Origin: Auanema rhodensis
Lineage: Eukaryota > Nematoda > Chromadorea > Rhabditida > Rhabditidae
Length of the DNA stretch: 64,000 bases
Reading direction: 5' to 3'
Assembly: GCA_964057225.1 (NCBI GenBank)
Contig: OZ059895.1
Span: 20,160,688 to 20,224,687 of the forward strand
In this document: positions 27,901-40,014 of the stretch, in pieces
Numbering within the stretch: the first letter of the stretch is position 1
Layout of the letters: the number at the start of each line of letters is the position of its first letter
The notes under the pieces: generated by a model
Seen by the model: only the letters and a program-made list of their open reading frames with translations
What the model was told of the DNA's origin: nothing
Database searches by the model: none
Program-made: the position numbers and the translations under genes

Positions 27901-28080
27901 TGCGTCGATCTGTGTTATCAGATTTGCGCTAGCTTAAAAATGCACCGAGATATCAACTGATATATGTTCACACTTATATCCTCGATTTTCACCCTGAAGA
28001 AATTATTTTTTCGTTGAATAACATTGTCCATCGTCTTTGCCTTGAAAAAAGGAATCTAAAAACATCTACTTCTTGCTAAA
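24922..28080. repeat. Nine-monomer transitional block
   Basis: Five consensus monomers (24922-26676) are followed by type A-C322 (26677), a T199 monomer with ccttaaa (27028), type A with a private catttgatg (27379) and a monomer with T5A (ttatattga) at 27730. The last pair, type A then ttatattga, foreshadows the order seen in the next block. I saw no internal higher-order repeat here. Confidence 0.8.
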
Positions 28081-30197
28081 TTATTTTGAAATTTTTCGAA
28101 AAAATTTTTGTCAAAATGTTTTTGGAAGCAATGTTGAGTGTACATGGAAACTCAACATACACTAATGCATCATTTTTCAAACGATCATAACTAATTTTTG
28201 TATTAAGCGTTTCTCAATGTAGTATAGTGCATTCGATGCGGATTTTTAAGCTGCGTCGATCTGTGTTATCAGATTTGCTCTAGCTTAAAAATGCACCGAG
28301 ATATCAACTGATATATGTTCACACTTATATCCTCGATTTTCACCCTGAAGAAATTATTTTTTCGTTGAATAACATTGTCCATCGTCTTTGCCTTGAAAAA
28401 AGGAATCTAAAAACATCTACTTCTTGCTAAATTATTTTGAAATTTTTCGAAAAAATTTTTGTCAAAATGTTTTTGGAAGCAATGTTGAGTGTACATGGAA
28501 ACTCAACATACACTAATGCATCATTTTTCAAACGATCATAACTAATTTTTGTATTAAGCGTTTCTCAATGTAGTATAGTGCATTCGATGCGGATTTTTAA
28601 GCTGCGTCGATCTGTGTTATCAGATTTGCGCTAGCTTAAAAATGCACCGAGATATCAACTGATATATGTTCACACTTATATCCTCGATTTTCACCCTGAA
28701 GAAATTATTTTTTCGTTGAATAACATTGTCCATCGTCTTTGCCTTGAAAAAAAAAATCTAAAAACATCTACTTCTTGCTAAATTATTTTGAAATTTTTCG
28801 AAAAAATTTTTGTCAAAATGTTTTTGGAAGCAATGTTGAGTGTACATGGAAACTCAACATACACTAATGCATCATTTTTCAAACGATCATAACTAATTTT
28901 TGTATTGAGCGTTTCTCGATGTAGTATAGTGCATTCGATGCGGATTTTTAAGCTGCGTCGATCTGTGTTATCAGATTTGCGCTAGCTTAAAAATGCACCG
29001 AGATATCAACTGATATAAGTTCACACTTAGATCCTCGATTTTCACCCTGAAGAATTAATTTTTTCGTTGAATAACAATGTCCATCGTCTTTGCCTTGAAA
29101 AAAGAAATCTAAAAACATCTACTTCTTGCTAAATTATATTGAAATTTTTCGAAAAAATTTTTGTCAAAATGTTTTTGGAAGCAATGTTGAGTGTACATGG
29201 AAACTCAACATACACTAATGCATCATTTTTCAAACGATCATAACTAATTTTTGTATTGAACGTTTCTCAATGTAGTATAGTGCATTCGATGCGGATTTTT
29301 AAGCTGCGTCGATCTGTGTTATCAGATTTGCGCTAGCTTAAAAATGCACCGAGATATCAACTGATATATGTTCACACTTATATCCTCGATTTTCACCCTG
29401 AAGAAATTATTTTTTCGTTGAATAACATTGTCCATCGTCTTTGCCTTGAAAAAAGGAATCTAAAAACATCTACTTCTTGCTAAATTATTTTGAAATTTTT
29501 CGAAAAAATTTTTGTCAAAATGTTTTTGGAAGCAATGTTGAGTGTACATGGAAACTCAACATACACTAATGCATCATTTTTCAAACGATCATAACTAATT
29601 TTTGTATTAAGCGTTTCTCAATGTAGTATAGTGCATTCGATGCGGATTTTTAAGCTGCGTCGATCTGTGTTATCAGATTTGCTCTAGCTTAAAAATGCAC
29701 CGAGATATCAACTGATATATGTTCACACTTATATCCTCGATTTTCACCCTGAAGAAATTATTTTTTCGTTGAATAACATTGTCCATCGTCTTTGCCTTGA
29801 AAAAAGGAATCTAAAAACATCTACTTCTTGCTAAATTATTCTGAAATTTTTCGAAAAAATTTTTGTCAAAATGTTTTTGGAAGCAATGTTGAGTGTACAT
29901 GGAAACTCAACATACACTAATGCATCATTTTTCAAACGATCATAACTAATTTTTGTATTGAGCATTTCTCGATGTAGTATAGTGCATTCGATGCGGATTT
30001 TTAAGCTGCGTCGATCTGTGTTATCGGATTTGCGCTAGCTTAAAAATGCACCGAGATATCAACTGATATAAGTTCACACTTAGATCCTCGATTTTCACCC
30101 TGAAGAATTAATTTTTTCGTTGAATAACAATGTCCATCGTCTTTGCCTTGAAAAAAGAAATCTAAAAACATCTACTTCTTGCTAAATTATTTTGAAA

Positions 30198-30209
30198 TTT
30201 TTCGAAAAA
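30198..30209. repeat. A/T palindrome in each monomer (tttttcgaaaaa)
   Basis: This is a perfect 12-bp palindrome at monomer positions 12-23, shown here in the representative copy. It extends imperfectly on both sides, with one extra A in the right half. It is retained in the 232-bp deletion monomers. A copy at 39313 and one at 41419 carry a T-to-G change just downstream (aaaaaagtttt). It could favour DNA bending or local melting; no function is shown by the sequence. Confidence 0.75.
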
Positions 30210-30236
30210 ATTTTTGTCAAAATGTTTTTGGAAGCA

Positions 30237-30264
30237 ATGTTGAGTGTACATGGAAACTCAACAT
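30237..30264. repeat. 9-bp inverted repeat (hairpin 1) in each monomer
   Basis: The arms atgttgagt (monomer 51-59) and actcaacat (70-78) are perfect reverse complements separated by a 10-nt loop. The element is present in all full monomers and is well conserved; the only loop change I saw is acatgg to acttgg in the copies at 53460 and 54985. It could extrude as a cruciform or fold in RNA. Its right arm begins where the recurrent 119-bp deletion starts. Confidence 0.85.
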
Positions 30265-30347
30265 ACACTAATGCATCATTTTTCAAACGATCATAACTAA
30301 TTTTTGTATTGAGCGTTTCTCAATGTAGTATAGTGCATTCGATGCGG

Positions 30348-30398
30348 ATTTTTAAGCTGCGTCGATCTGTGTTATCAGATTTGCGCTAGCTTAAAAAT
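30348..30398. repeat. 51-nt imperfect hairpin (hairpin 2) in each monomer
   Basis: The outer arms atttttaagct (monomer 162-172) and agcttaaaaat (202-212) are perfect 11-bp reverse complements. Inside them, gcg (173-175) can pair with cgc (198-200) with T201 bulged. After a 3-nt internal loop on each side, atctg (179-183) pairs with cagat (190-194) around a 6-nt loop tgttat, giving about 19 bp in 51 nt. The common polymorphisms C174T and G199T hit the same predicted pair: 174T with 199G leaves a G-T wobble, while 199T with 174C breaks it. T167G (9478, 14743) and A207G (30538, 38611, 40717, 44227) also fall on one pair, but in different monomers, so they do not compensate each other. It may be only a dyad with no function. 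Confidence 0.8.
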
Positions 30399-30406
30399 GC
30401 ACCGAG

Positions 30407-30420
30407 ATATCAACTGATAT
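30407..30420. repeat. 6-bp inverted repeat beside GATATC in each monomer
   Basis: The arms atatca (monomer 221-226) and tgatat (229-234) flank a 2-nt spacer. The left arm overlaps a GATATC hexamer at 220-225 that I saw in every monomer type, including the deletion copies. EcoRV digestion would therefore be expected to give a 351-bp ladder, with 232-bp fragments from the deletion monomers. Confidence 0.75.
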
Positions 30421-30465
30421 ATGTTCACACTTATATCCTCGATTTTCACCCTGAAGAAATTATTT

Positions 30466-30482
30466 TTTCGTTGAATAACATT
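30466..30482 (+). promoter_or_regulatory. CENP-B-box-like half site (weak)
   Basis: Monomer positions 280-296 (tttcgttgaataacatt) match the first eight bases of the mammalian 17-bp CENP-B box (YTTCGTTGGAARCGGGA) and 10 of 17 overall. Of the core positions essential for binding, TTCG and the following A are present, but the CGGG block is replaced by ACAT. It recurs every 351 bp and survives in the 232-bp monomers, but the 591-bp composite has lost one copy. Chance is a realistic explanation. Confidence 0.25.
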
Positions 30483-32643
30483 GTCCATCGTCTTTGCCTT
30501 GAAAAAAGGAATCTAAAAACATCTACTTCTTGCTAAATTATTTTGAAATTTTTCGAAAAAATTTTTGTCAAAATGTTTTTGGAAGCAATGTTGAGTGTAC
30601 ATGGAAACTCAACATACACTAATGCATCATTTTTCAAACGATCATAACTAATTTTTGTATTGAGCGTTTCTCAATGTAGTATAGTGCATTCGATGCGGAT
30701 TTTTAAGCTGCGTCGATCTGTGTTATCAGATTTGCGCTAGCTTGAAAATGCACCGAGATATCAACTGATATATGTTCACACTTATATCCTCGATTTTCAC
30801 CCTGAAGAAATTATTTTTTCGTTGAATAACATTGTCCATCGTCTTTGCCTTGAAAAAAGGAATCTAAAAACATCTACTTCTTGCTAAATTATTTTGAAAT
30901 TTTTCGAAAAAATTTTTGTCAAAATGTTTTTGGAAGCAATGTTGAGTGTACATGGAAACTCAACATACACTAATGCATCATTTTTCAAACGATCATAACT
31001 AATTTTTGTATTGAGCGTTTCTCAATGTAGTATAGTGCATTCGATGCGGATTTTTAAGCTGCGTCGATCTGTGTTATCAGATTTGCGCTAGCTTAAAAAT
31101 GCACCGAGATATCAACTGATATATGTTCACACTTATATCCTCGATTTTCACCCTGAAGAAATTATTTTTTCGTTGAATAACATTGTCCATCGTCTTTGCC
31201 TTGAAAAAAGGAATCTAAAAACGTCTACTTCTTGCTAAATTATTTTGAAATTTTTCGAAAAAATTTTTGTCAAAATGTTTTTGGAAGCAATGTTGAGTGT
31301 ACATGGAAACTCAACATACACTAATGCATCATTTTTCAAACGATCATAACTAATTTTTGTATTGAGCGTTTCTCAATGTAGTATAGTGCATTCGATGCGG
31401 ATTTTTAAGCTGCGTCGATCTGTGTTATCAGATTTGCGCTAGCTTAAAAATGCACCGAGATATCAACTGATATATGTTCACACTTATATCCTCGATTTTC
31501 ACCCTGAAGAAATTATTTTTTCGTTGAATAACATTGTCCATCGTCTTTGCCTTGAAAAAAGGAATCTAAAAACATCTACTTCTTGCTAAATTATTTTGAA
31601 ATTTTTCGAAAAAATTTTTGTCAAAATGTTTTTGGAAGCAATGTTGAGTGTACATGGAAACTCAACATACACTAATGCATCATTTTTCAAACGATCATAA
31701 CTAATTTTTGTATTAAGCGTTTCTCAATGTAGTATAGTGCATTCGATGCGGATTTTTAAGCTGCGTCGATCTGTGTTATCAGATTTGCTCTAGCTTAAAA
31801 ATGCACCGAGATATCAACTGATATATGTTCACACTTATATCCTCGATTTTCACCCTGAAGAAATTATTTTTTCGTTGAATAACATTGTCCATCGTCTTTG
31901 CCTTGAAAAAAGGAATCTAAAAACATCTACTTCTTGCTAAATTATTTTGAAATTTTTCGAAAAAATTTTTGTCAAAATGTTTTTGGAAGCAATGTTGAGT
32001 GTACATGGAAACTCAACATACACTAATGCATCATTTTTCAAACGATCATAACTAATTTTTGTATTGAGCGTTTCTCAATGTAGTATAGTGCATTCGATGC
32101 GGATTTTTAAGCTGCGTCGATCTGTGTTATCAGATTTGCGCTAGCTTAAAAATGCACCGAGATATCAACTGATATATGTTCACACTTATATCCTCGATTT
32201 TCACCCTGAAGAAATTATTTTTTCGTTGAATAACATTGTCCATCGTCTTTGCCTTGAAAAAAGGAATCTAAAAACGTCTACTTCTTGCTAAATTATTTTG
32301 AAATTTTTCGAAAAAATTTTTGTCAAAATGTTTTTGGAAGCAATGTTGAGTGTACATGGAAACTCAACATACACTAATGCATCATTTTTCAAACGATCAT
32401 AACTAATTTTTGTATTGAGCGTTTCTCAATGTAGTATAGTGCATTCGATGCGGATTTTTAAGCTGCGTCGATCTGTGTTATCAGATTTGCGCTAGCTTAA
32501 AAATGCACCGAGATATCAACTGATATATGTTCACACTTATATCCTCGATTTTCACCCTGAAGAAATTATTTTTTCGTTGAATAACATTGTCCATCGTCTT
32601 TGCCTTGAAAAAAGGAATCTAAAAACATCTACTTCTTGCTAAA

Positions 32644-35600
32644 TTATTTTGAAATTTTTCGAAAAAATTTTTGTCAAAATGTTTTTGGAAGCAATGTTGA
32701 GTGTACATGGAAACTCAACATACACTAATGCATCATTTTTCAAACGATCATAACTAATTTTTGTATTAAGCGTTTCTCAATGTAGTATAGTGCATTCGAT
32801 GCGGATTTTTAAGCTGCGTCGATCTGTGTTATCAGATTTGCTCTAGCTTAAAAATGCACCGAGATATCAACTGATATATGTTCACACTTATATCCTCGAT
32901 TTTCACCCTGAAGAAATTATTTTTTCGTTGAATAACATTGTCCATCGTCTTTGCCTTGAAAAAAGGAATCTAAAAACATCTACTTCTTGCTAAATTATTT
33001 TGAAATTTTTCGAAAAAATTTTTGTCAAAATGTTTTTGGAAGCAATGTTGAGTGTACATGGAAACTCAACATACACTAATGCATCATTTTTCAAACGATC
33101 ATAACTAATTTTTGTATTAAGCGTTTCTCAATGTAGTATAGTGCATTCGATGCGGATTTTTAAGCTGCGTCGATCTGTGTTATCAGATTTGCGCTAGCTT
33201 AAAAATGCACCGAGATATCAACTGATATATGTTCACACTTATATCCTCGATTTTCACCCTGAAGAAATTATTTTTTCGTTGAATAACATTGTCCATCGTC
33301 TTTGCCTTGAAAAAAAAAATCTAAAAACATCTACTTCTTGCTAAATTATTTTGAAATTTTTCGAAAAAATTTTTGTCAAAATGTTTTTGGAAGCAATGTT
33401 GAGTGTACATGGAAACTCAACATACACTAATGCATCATTTTTCAAACGATCATAACTAATTTTTGTATTGAGCGTTTCTCGATGTAGTATAGTGCATTCG
33501 ATGCGGATTTTTAAGCTGCGTCGATCTGTGTTATCAGATTTGCGCTAGCTTAAAAATGCACCGAGATATCAACTGATATAAGTTCACACTTAGATCCTCG
33601 ATTTTCACCCTGAAGAATTAATTTTTTCGTTGAATAACAATGTCCATCGTCTTTGCCTTGAAAAAAGAAATCTAAAAACATCTACTTCTTGCTAAATTAT
33701 ATTGAAATTTTTCGAAAAAATTTTTGTCAAAATGTTTTTGGAAGCAATGTTGAGTGTACATGGAAACTCAACATACACTAATGCATCATTTTTCAAACGA
33801 TCATAACTAATTTTTGTATTGAACGTTTCTCAATGTAGTATAGTGCATTCGATGCGGATTTTTAAGCTGCGTCGATCTGTGTTATCAGATTTGCGCTAGC
33901 TTAAAAATGCACCGAGATATCAACTGATATATGTTCACACTTATATCCTCGATTTTCACCCTGAAGAAATTATTTTTTCGTTGAATAACATTGTCCATCG
34001 TCTTTGCCTTGAAAAAAGGAATCTAAAAACATCTACTTCTTGCTAAATTATTTTGAAATTTTTCGAAAAAATTTTTGTCAAAATGTTTTTGGAAGCAATG
34101 TTGAGTGTACATGGAAACTCAACATACACTAATGCATCATTTTTCAAACGATCATAACTAATTTTTGTATTAAGCGTTTCTCAATGTAGTATAGTGCATT
34201 CGATGCGGATTTTTAAGCTGCGTCGATCTGTGTTATCAGATTTGCTCTAGCTTAAAAATGCACCGAGATATCAACTGATATATGTTCACACTTATATCCT
34301 CGATTTTCACCCTGAAGAAATTATTTTTTCGTTGAATAACATTGTCCATCGTCTTTGCCTTGAAAAAAGGAATCTAAAAACATCTACTTCTTGCTAAATT
34401 ATTCTGAAATTTTTCGAAAAAATTTTTGTCAAAATGTTTTTGGAAGCAATGTTGAGTGTACATGGAAACTCAACATACACTAATGCATCATTTTTCAAAC
34501 GATCATAACTAATTTTTGTATTGAGCATTTCTCGATGTAGTATAGTGCATTCGATGCGGATTTTTAAGCTGCGTCGATCTGTGTTATCGGATTTGCGCTA
34601 GCTTAAAAATGCACCGAGATATCAACTGATATAAGTTCACACTTAGATCCTCGATTTTCACCCTGAAGAATTAATTTTTTCGTTGAATAACAATGTCCAT
34701 CGTCTTTGCCTTGAAAAAAGAAATCTAAAAACATCTACTTCTTGCTAAATTATTTTGAAATTTTTCGAAAAAATTTTTGTCAAAATGTTTTTGGAAGCAA
34801 TGTTGAGTGTACATGGAAACTCAACATACACTAATGCATCATTTTTCAAACGATCATAACTAATTTTTGTATTGAGCGTTTCTCAATGTAGTATAGTGCA
34901 TTCGATGCGGATTTTTAAGCTGCGTCGATCTGTGTTATCAGATTTGCGCTAGCTTAAAAATGCACCGAGATATCAACTGATATATGTTCACACTTATATC
35001 CTCGATTTTCACCCTGAAGAAATTATTTTTTCGTTGAATAACATTGTCCATCGTCTTTGCCTTGAAAAAAGGAATCTAAAAACATCTACTTCTTGCTAAA
35101 TTATTTTGAAATTTTTCGAAAAAATTTTTGTCAAAATGTTTTTGGAAGCAATGTTGAGTGTACATGGAAACTCAACATACACTAATGCATCATTTTTCAA
35201 ACGATCATAACTAATTTTTGTATTAAGCGTTTCTCAATGTAGTATAGTGCATTCGATGCGGATTTTTAAGCTGCGTCGATCTGTGTTATCAGATTTGCTC
35301 TAGCTTAAAAATGCACCGAGATATCAACTGATATATGTTCACACTTATATCCTCGATTTTCACCCTGAAGAAATTATTTTTTCGTTGAATAACATTGTCC
35401 ATCGTCTTTGCCTTGAAAAAAGGAATCTAAAAACATCTACTTCTTGCTAAATTATTTTGAAATTTTTCGAAAAAATTTTTGTCAAAATGTTTTTGGAAGC
35501 AATGTTGAGTGTACATGGAAACTCAACATACACTAATGCATCATTTTTCAAACGATCATAACTAATTTTTGTATTGAGCGTTTCTCAATGTAGTATAGTG

Positions 35601-36153
35601 CATTCGATGCGGATTTTTAAGCTGCGTCGATCTGTGTTATCAGATTTGCGCTAGCTTAAAAATGCACCGAGATATCAACTGATATATGTTCACACTTATA
35701 TCCTCGATTTTCACCCTGAAGAAATTATTTTTTCGTTGAATAACATTGTCCATCGTCTTTGCCTTGAAAAAAGGAATCTAAAAACGTCTACTTCTTGCTA
35801 AATTATTTTGAAATTTTTCGAAAAAATTTTTGTCAAAATGTTTTTGGAAGCAATGTTGAGTGTACATGGAAACTCAACATACACTAATGCATCATTTTTC
35901 AAACGATCATAACTAATTTTTGTATTGAGCGTTTCTCAATGTAGTATAGTGCATTCGATGCGGATTTTTAAGCTGCGTCGATCTGTGTTATCAGATTTGC
36001 GCTAGCTTAAAAATGCACCGAGATATCAACTGATATATGTTCACACTTATATCCTCGATTTTCACCCTGAAGAAATTATTTTTTCGTTGAATAACATTGT
36101 CCATCGTCTTTGCCTTGAAAAAAGGAATCTAAAAACATCTACTTCTTGCTAAA
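32644..36153. repeat. 10-monomer derivative of the 13-mer (3,510 bp)
   Basis: These ten monomers match numbers 1-7 and 11-13 of the unit at 28081-32643. Three consecutive monomers (equivalents of 30538-31590) are missing, which removes exactly 1,053 bp with the 351-bp phase kept. Read with a shifted start, 31591-35100 and 35101-38610 are two tandem 10-monomer copies with matching types. Unequal crossing-over by three monomers explains this. Confidence 0.85.
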
Positions 36154-39100
36154 TTATTTTGAAATTTTTCGAAAAAATTTTTGTCAAAATGTTTTTGGAA
36201 GCAATGTTGAGTGTACATGGAAACTCAACATACACTAATGCATCATTTTTCAAACGATCATAACTAATTTTTGTATTAAGCGTTTCTCAATGTAGTATAG
36301 TGCATTCGATGCGGATTTTTAAGCTGCGTCGATCTGTGTTATCAGATTTGCTCTAGCTTAAAAATGCACCGAGATATCAACTGATATATGTTCACACTTA
36401 TATCCTCGATTTTCACCCTGAAGAAATTATTTTTTCGTTGAATAACATTGTCCATCGTCTTTGCCTTGAAAAAAGGAATCTAAAAACATCTACTTCTTGC
36501 TAAATTATTTTGAAATTTTTCGAAAAAATTTTTGTCAAAATGTTTTTGGAAGCAATGTTGAGTGTACATGGAAACTCAACATACACTAATGCATCATTTT
36601 TCAAACGATCATAACTAATTTTTGTATTAAGCGTTTCTCAATGTAGTATAGTGCATTCGATGCGGATTTTTAAGCTGCGTCGATCTGTGTTATCAGATTT
36701 GCGCTAGCTTAAAAATGCACCGAGATATCAACTGATATATGTTCACACTTATATCCTCGATTTTCACCCTGAAGAAATTATTTTTTCGTTGAATAACATT
36801 GTCCATCGTCTTTGCCTTGAAAAAAAAAATCTAAAAACATCTACTTCTTGCTAAATTATTTTGAAATTTTTCGAAAAAATTTTTGTCAAAATGTTTTTGG
36901 AAGCAATGTTGAGTGTACATGGAAACTCAACATACACTAATGCATCATTTTTCAAACGATCATAACTAATTTTTGTATTGAGCGTTTCTCGATGTAGTAT
37001 AGTGCATTCGATGCGGATTTTTAAGCTGCGTCGATCTGTGTTATCAGATTTGCGCTAGCTTAAAAATGCACCGAGATATCAACTGATATAAGTTCACACT
37101 TAGATCCTCGATTTTCACCCTGAAGAATTAATTTTTTCGTTGAATAACAATGTCCATCGTCTTTGCCTTGAAAAAAGAAATCTAAAAACATCTACTTCTT
37201 GCTAAATTATATTGAAATTTTTCGAAAAAATTTTTGTCAAAATGTTTTTGGAAGCAATGTTGAGTGTACATGGAAACTCAACATACACTAATGCATCATT
37301 TTTCAAACGATCATAACTAATTTTTGTATTGAACGTTTCTCAATGTAGTATAGTGCATTCGATGCGGATTTTTAAGCTGCGTCGATCTGTGTTATCAGAT
37401 TTGCGCTAGCTTAAAAATGCACCGAGATATCAACTGATATATGTTCACACTTATATCCTCGATTTTCACCCTGAAGAAATTATTTTTTCGTTGAATAACA
37501 TTGTCCATCGTCTTTGCCTTGAAAAAAGGAATCTAAAAACATCTACTTCTTGCTAAATTATTTTGAAATTTTTCGAAAAAATTTTTGTCAAAATGTTTTT
37601 GGAAGCAATGTTGAGTGTACATGGAAACTCAACATACACTAATGCATCATTTTTCAAACGATCATAACTAATTTTTGTATTAAGCGTTTCTCAATGTAGT
37701 ATAGTGCATTCGATGCGGATTTTTAAGCTGCGTCGATCTGTGTTATCAGATTTGCTCTAGCTTAAAAATGCACCGAGATATCAACTGATATATGTTCACA
37801 CTTATATCCTCGATTTTCACCCTGAAGAAATTATTTTTTCGTTGAATAACATTGTCCATCGTCTTTGCCTTGAAAAAAGGAATCTAAAAACATCTACTTC
37901 TTGCTAAATTATTCTGAAATTTTTCGAAAAAATTTTTGTCAAAATGTTTTTGGAAGCAATGTTGAGTGTACATGGAAACTCAACATACACTAATGCATCA
38001 TTTTTCAAACGATCATAACTAATTTTTGTATTGAGCATTTCTCGATGTAGTATAGTGCATTCGATGCGGATTTTTAAGCTGCGTCGATCTGTGTTATCGG
38101 ATTTGCGCTAGCTTAAAAATGCACCGAGATATCAACTGATATAAGTTCACACTTAGATCCTCGATTTTCACCCTGAAGAATTAATTTTTTCGTTGAATAA
38201 CAATGTCCATCGTCTTTGCCTTGAAAAAAGAAATCTAAAAACATCTACTTCTTGCTAAATTATTTTGAAATTTTTCGAAAAAATTTTTGTCAAAATGTTT
38301 TTGGAAGCAATGTTGAGTGTACATGGAAACTCAACATACACTAATGCATCATTTTTCAAACGATCATAACTAATTTTTGTATTGAGCGTTTCTCAATGTA
38401 GTATAGTGCATTCGATGCGGATTTTTAAGCTGCGTCGATCTGTGTTATCAGATTTGCGCTAGCTTAAAAATGCACCGAGATATCAACTGATATATGTTCA
38501 CACTTATATCCTCGATTTTCACCCTGAAGAAATTATTTTTTCGTTGAATAACATTGTCCATCGTCTTTGCCTTGAAAAAAGGAATCTAAAAACATCTACT
38601 TCTTGCTAAATTATTTTGAAATTTTTCGAAAAAATTTTTGTCAAAATGTTTTTGGAAGCAATGTTGAGTGTACATGGAAACTCAACATACACTAATGCAT
38701 CATTTTTCAAACGATCATAACTAATTTTTGTATTGAGCGTTTCTCAATGTAGTATAGTGCATTCGATGCGGATTTTTAAGCTGCGTCGATCTGTGTTATC
38801 AGATTTGCGCTAGCTTGAAAATGCACCGAGATATCAACTGATATATGTTCACACTTATATCCTCGATTTTCACCCTGAAGAAATTATTTTTTCGTTGAAT
38901 AACATTGTCCATCGTCTTTGCCTTGAAAAAAGGAATCTAAAAACATCTACTTCTTGCTAAATTATTTTGAAATTTTTCGAAAAAATTTTTGTCAAAATGT
39001 TTTTGGAAGCAATGTTGAGTGTACATGGAAACTCAACATACACTAATGCATCATTTTTCAAACGATCATAACTAATTTTTGTATTGAGCGTTTCTCAATG

Positions 39101-39312
39101 TAGTATAGTGCATTCGATGCGGATTTTTAAGCTGCGTCGATCTGTGTTATCAGATTTGCGCTAGCTTAAAAATGCACCGAGATATCAACTGATATATGTT
39201 CACACTTATATCCTCGATTTTCACCCTGAAGAAATTATTTTTTCGTTGAATAACATTGTCCATCGTCTTTGCCTTGAAAAAAGGAATCTAAAAACGTCTA
39301 CTTCTTGCTAAA
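36154..39312. repeat. Third copy of the 13-mer order (first nine monomers)
   Basis: The nine monomers match 28081-31239 in type and order, including the A207G copy at 38611 and the G335 copy at 38962 that the 10-mer lacks. The array then diverges at 39313, where a monomer with aaaaaagtttt and T166G (gatttgtaag) replaces the consensus. Its last four monomers also belong to the hexamer pair at 37909-42120. Confidence 0.82.
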
Positions 39313-40014
39313 TTATTTTGAAATTTTTCGAAAAAAGTTTTGTCAAAATGTTTTTGGAAGCAATGTTGAGTGTACATGGAAACTCAACATACACTAATGC
39401 ATCATTTTTCAAACGATCATAACTAATTTTTGTATTGAGCGTTTCTCAATGTAGTATAGTGCATTCGATGCGGATTTGTAAGCTGCGTCGATCTGTGTTA
39501 TCAGATTTGCGCTAGCTTAAAAATGCACCGAGATATCAACTGATATATGTTCACACTTATATCCTCGATTTTCACCCTGAAGAAATTATTTTTTCGTTGA
39601 ATAACATTGTCCATCGTCTTTGCCTTGAAAAAAGGAATCTAAAAACATCTACTTCTTGCTAAATTATTTTGAAATTTTTCGAAAAAATTTTTGTCAAAAT
39701 GTTTTTGGAAGCAATGTTGAGTGTACATGGAAACTCAACATACACTAATGCATCATTTTTCAAACGATCATAACTAATTTTTGTATTAAGCGTTTCTCAA
39801 TGTAGTATAGTGCATTCGATGCGGATTTTTAAGCTGCGTCGATCTGTGTTATCAGATTTGCGCTAGCTTAAAAATGCACCGAGATATCAACTGATATATG
39901 TTCACACTTATATCCTCGATTTTCACCCTGAAGAAATTATTTTTTCGTTGAATAACATTGTCCATCGTCTTTGCCTTGAAAAAAGGAATCTAAAAACATC
40001 TACTTCTTGCTAAA
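37909..40014. repeat. Hexamer higher-order repeat, copy 1 (2,106 bp)
   Basis: The order is: type A with C6/A129/G191; consensus; A207G; G335; aaaaaagtttt with T166G; A125/G199. The same six types follow at 40015-42120. The first four monomers are shared with the 13-mer, so this hexamer is a later local amplification nested in it. Confidence 0.9.

Larger units (their letters stand above)
30187..30537. repeat. Representative type B (consensus) monomer
   Basis: This copy carries the majority base at the variable sites I tracked, so it serves as the reference monomer. Numbering from its first base (ttattttgaa), the landmarks are: an A/T palindrome at 12-23, a 9-bp inverted repeat at 51-78, a long imperfect hairpin at 162-212, an EcoRV-type GATATC at 220-225, a 6-bp inverted repeat at 221-234, and a CENP-B-box-like half site at 280-296. 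The commonest variable sites are 125 (G/A), 133 (C/T), 136 (A/G), 155 (G/A), 174 (C/T), 199 (G/T), 236, 248, 273, 275, 295, 315, 322, 323 and 335. Position 199 G gives a GCTAGC site that 199 T destroys. The unit start is arbitrary, because a tandem array has no intrinsic origin. Confidence 0.95.
28081..32643. repeat. 13-monomer higher-order unit (4,563 bp)
   Basis: The order is: A125/T199; A125 with a nine-A run (gaaaaaaaaaatc); type A; T5A with A127 (gaacgt); A125/T199; type A with C6/A129/G191; consensus; A207G (cttgaaaat); G335 (aacgtct); consensus; A125/T199; G335; consensus. The first seven types recur at 32644-35100 and all of the first nine at 36154-39312. This is the longest version of the unit and the likely ancestor of the 10-monomer form. 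Confidence 0.85.

Noticed and set aside
30198-30209. Rho-independent terminator or bacterial promoter motifs in the A/T-rich hairpins
   Set aside because: They recur every 351 bp with no associated genes, and the context is a eukaryote-type satellite, so these labels would be meaningless.
30348-30398. Compensatory base changes that maintain hairpin 2
   Set aside because: The changes at paired positions (167/207, 166/208, 174/199) were seen in different monomers and do not restore pairing, so there is no covariation support for a selected RNA structure.
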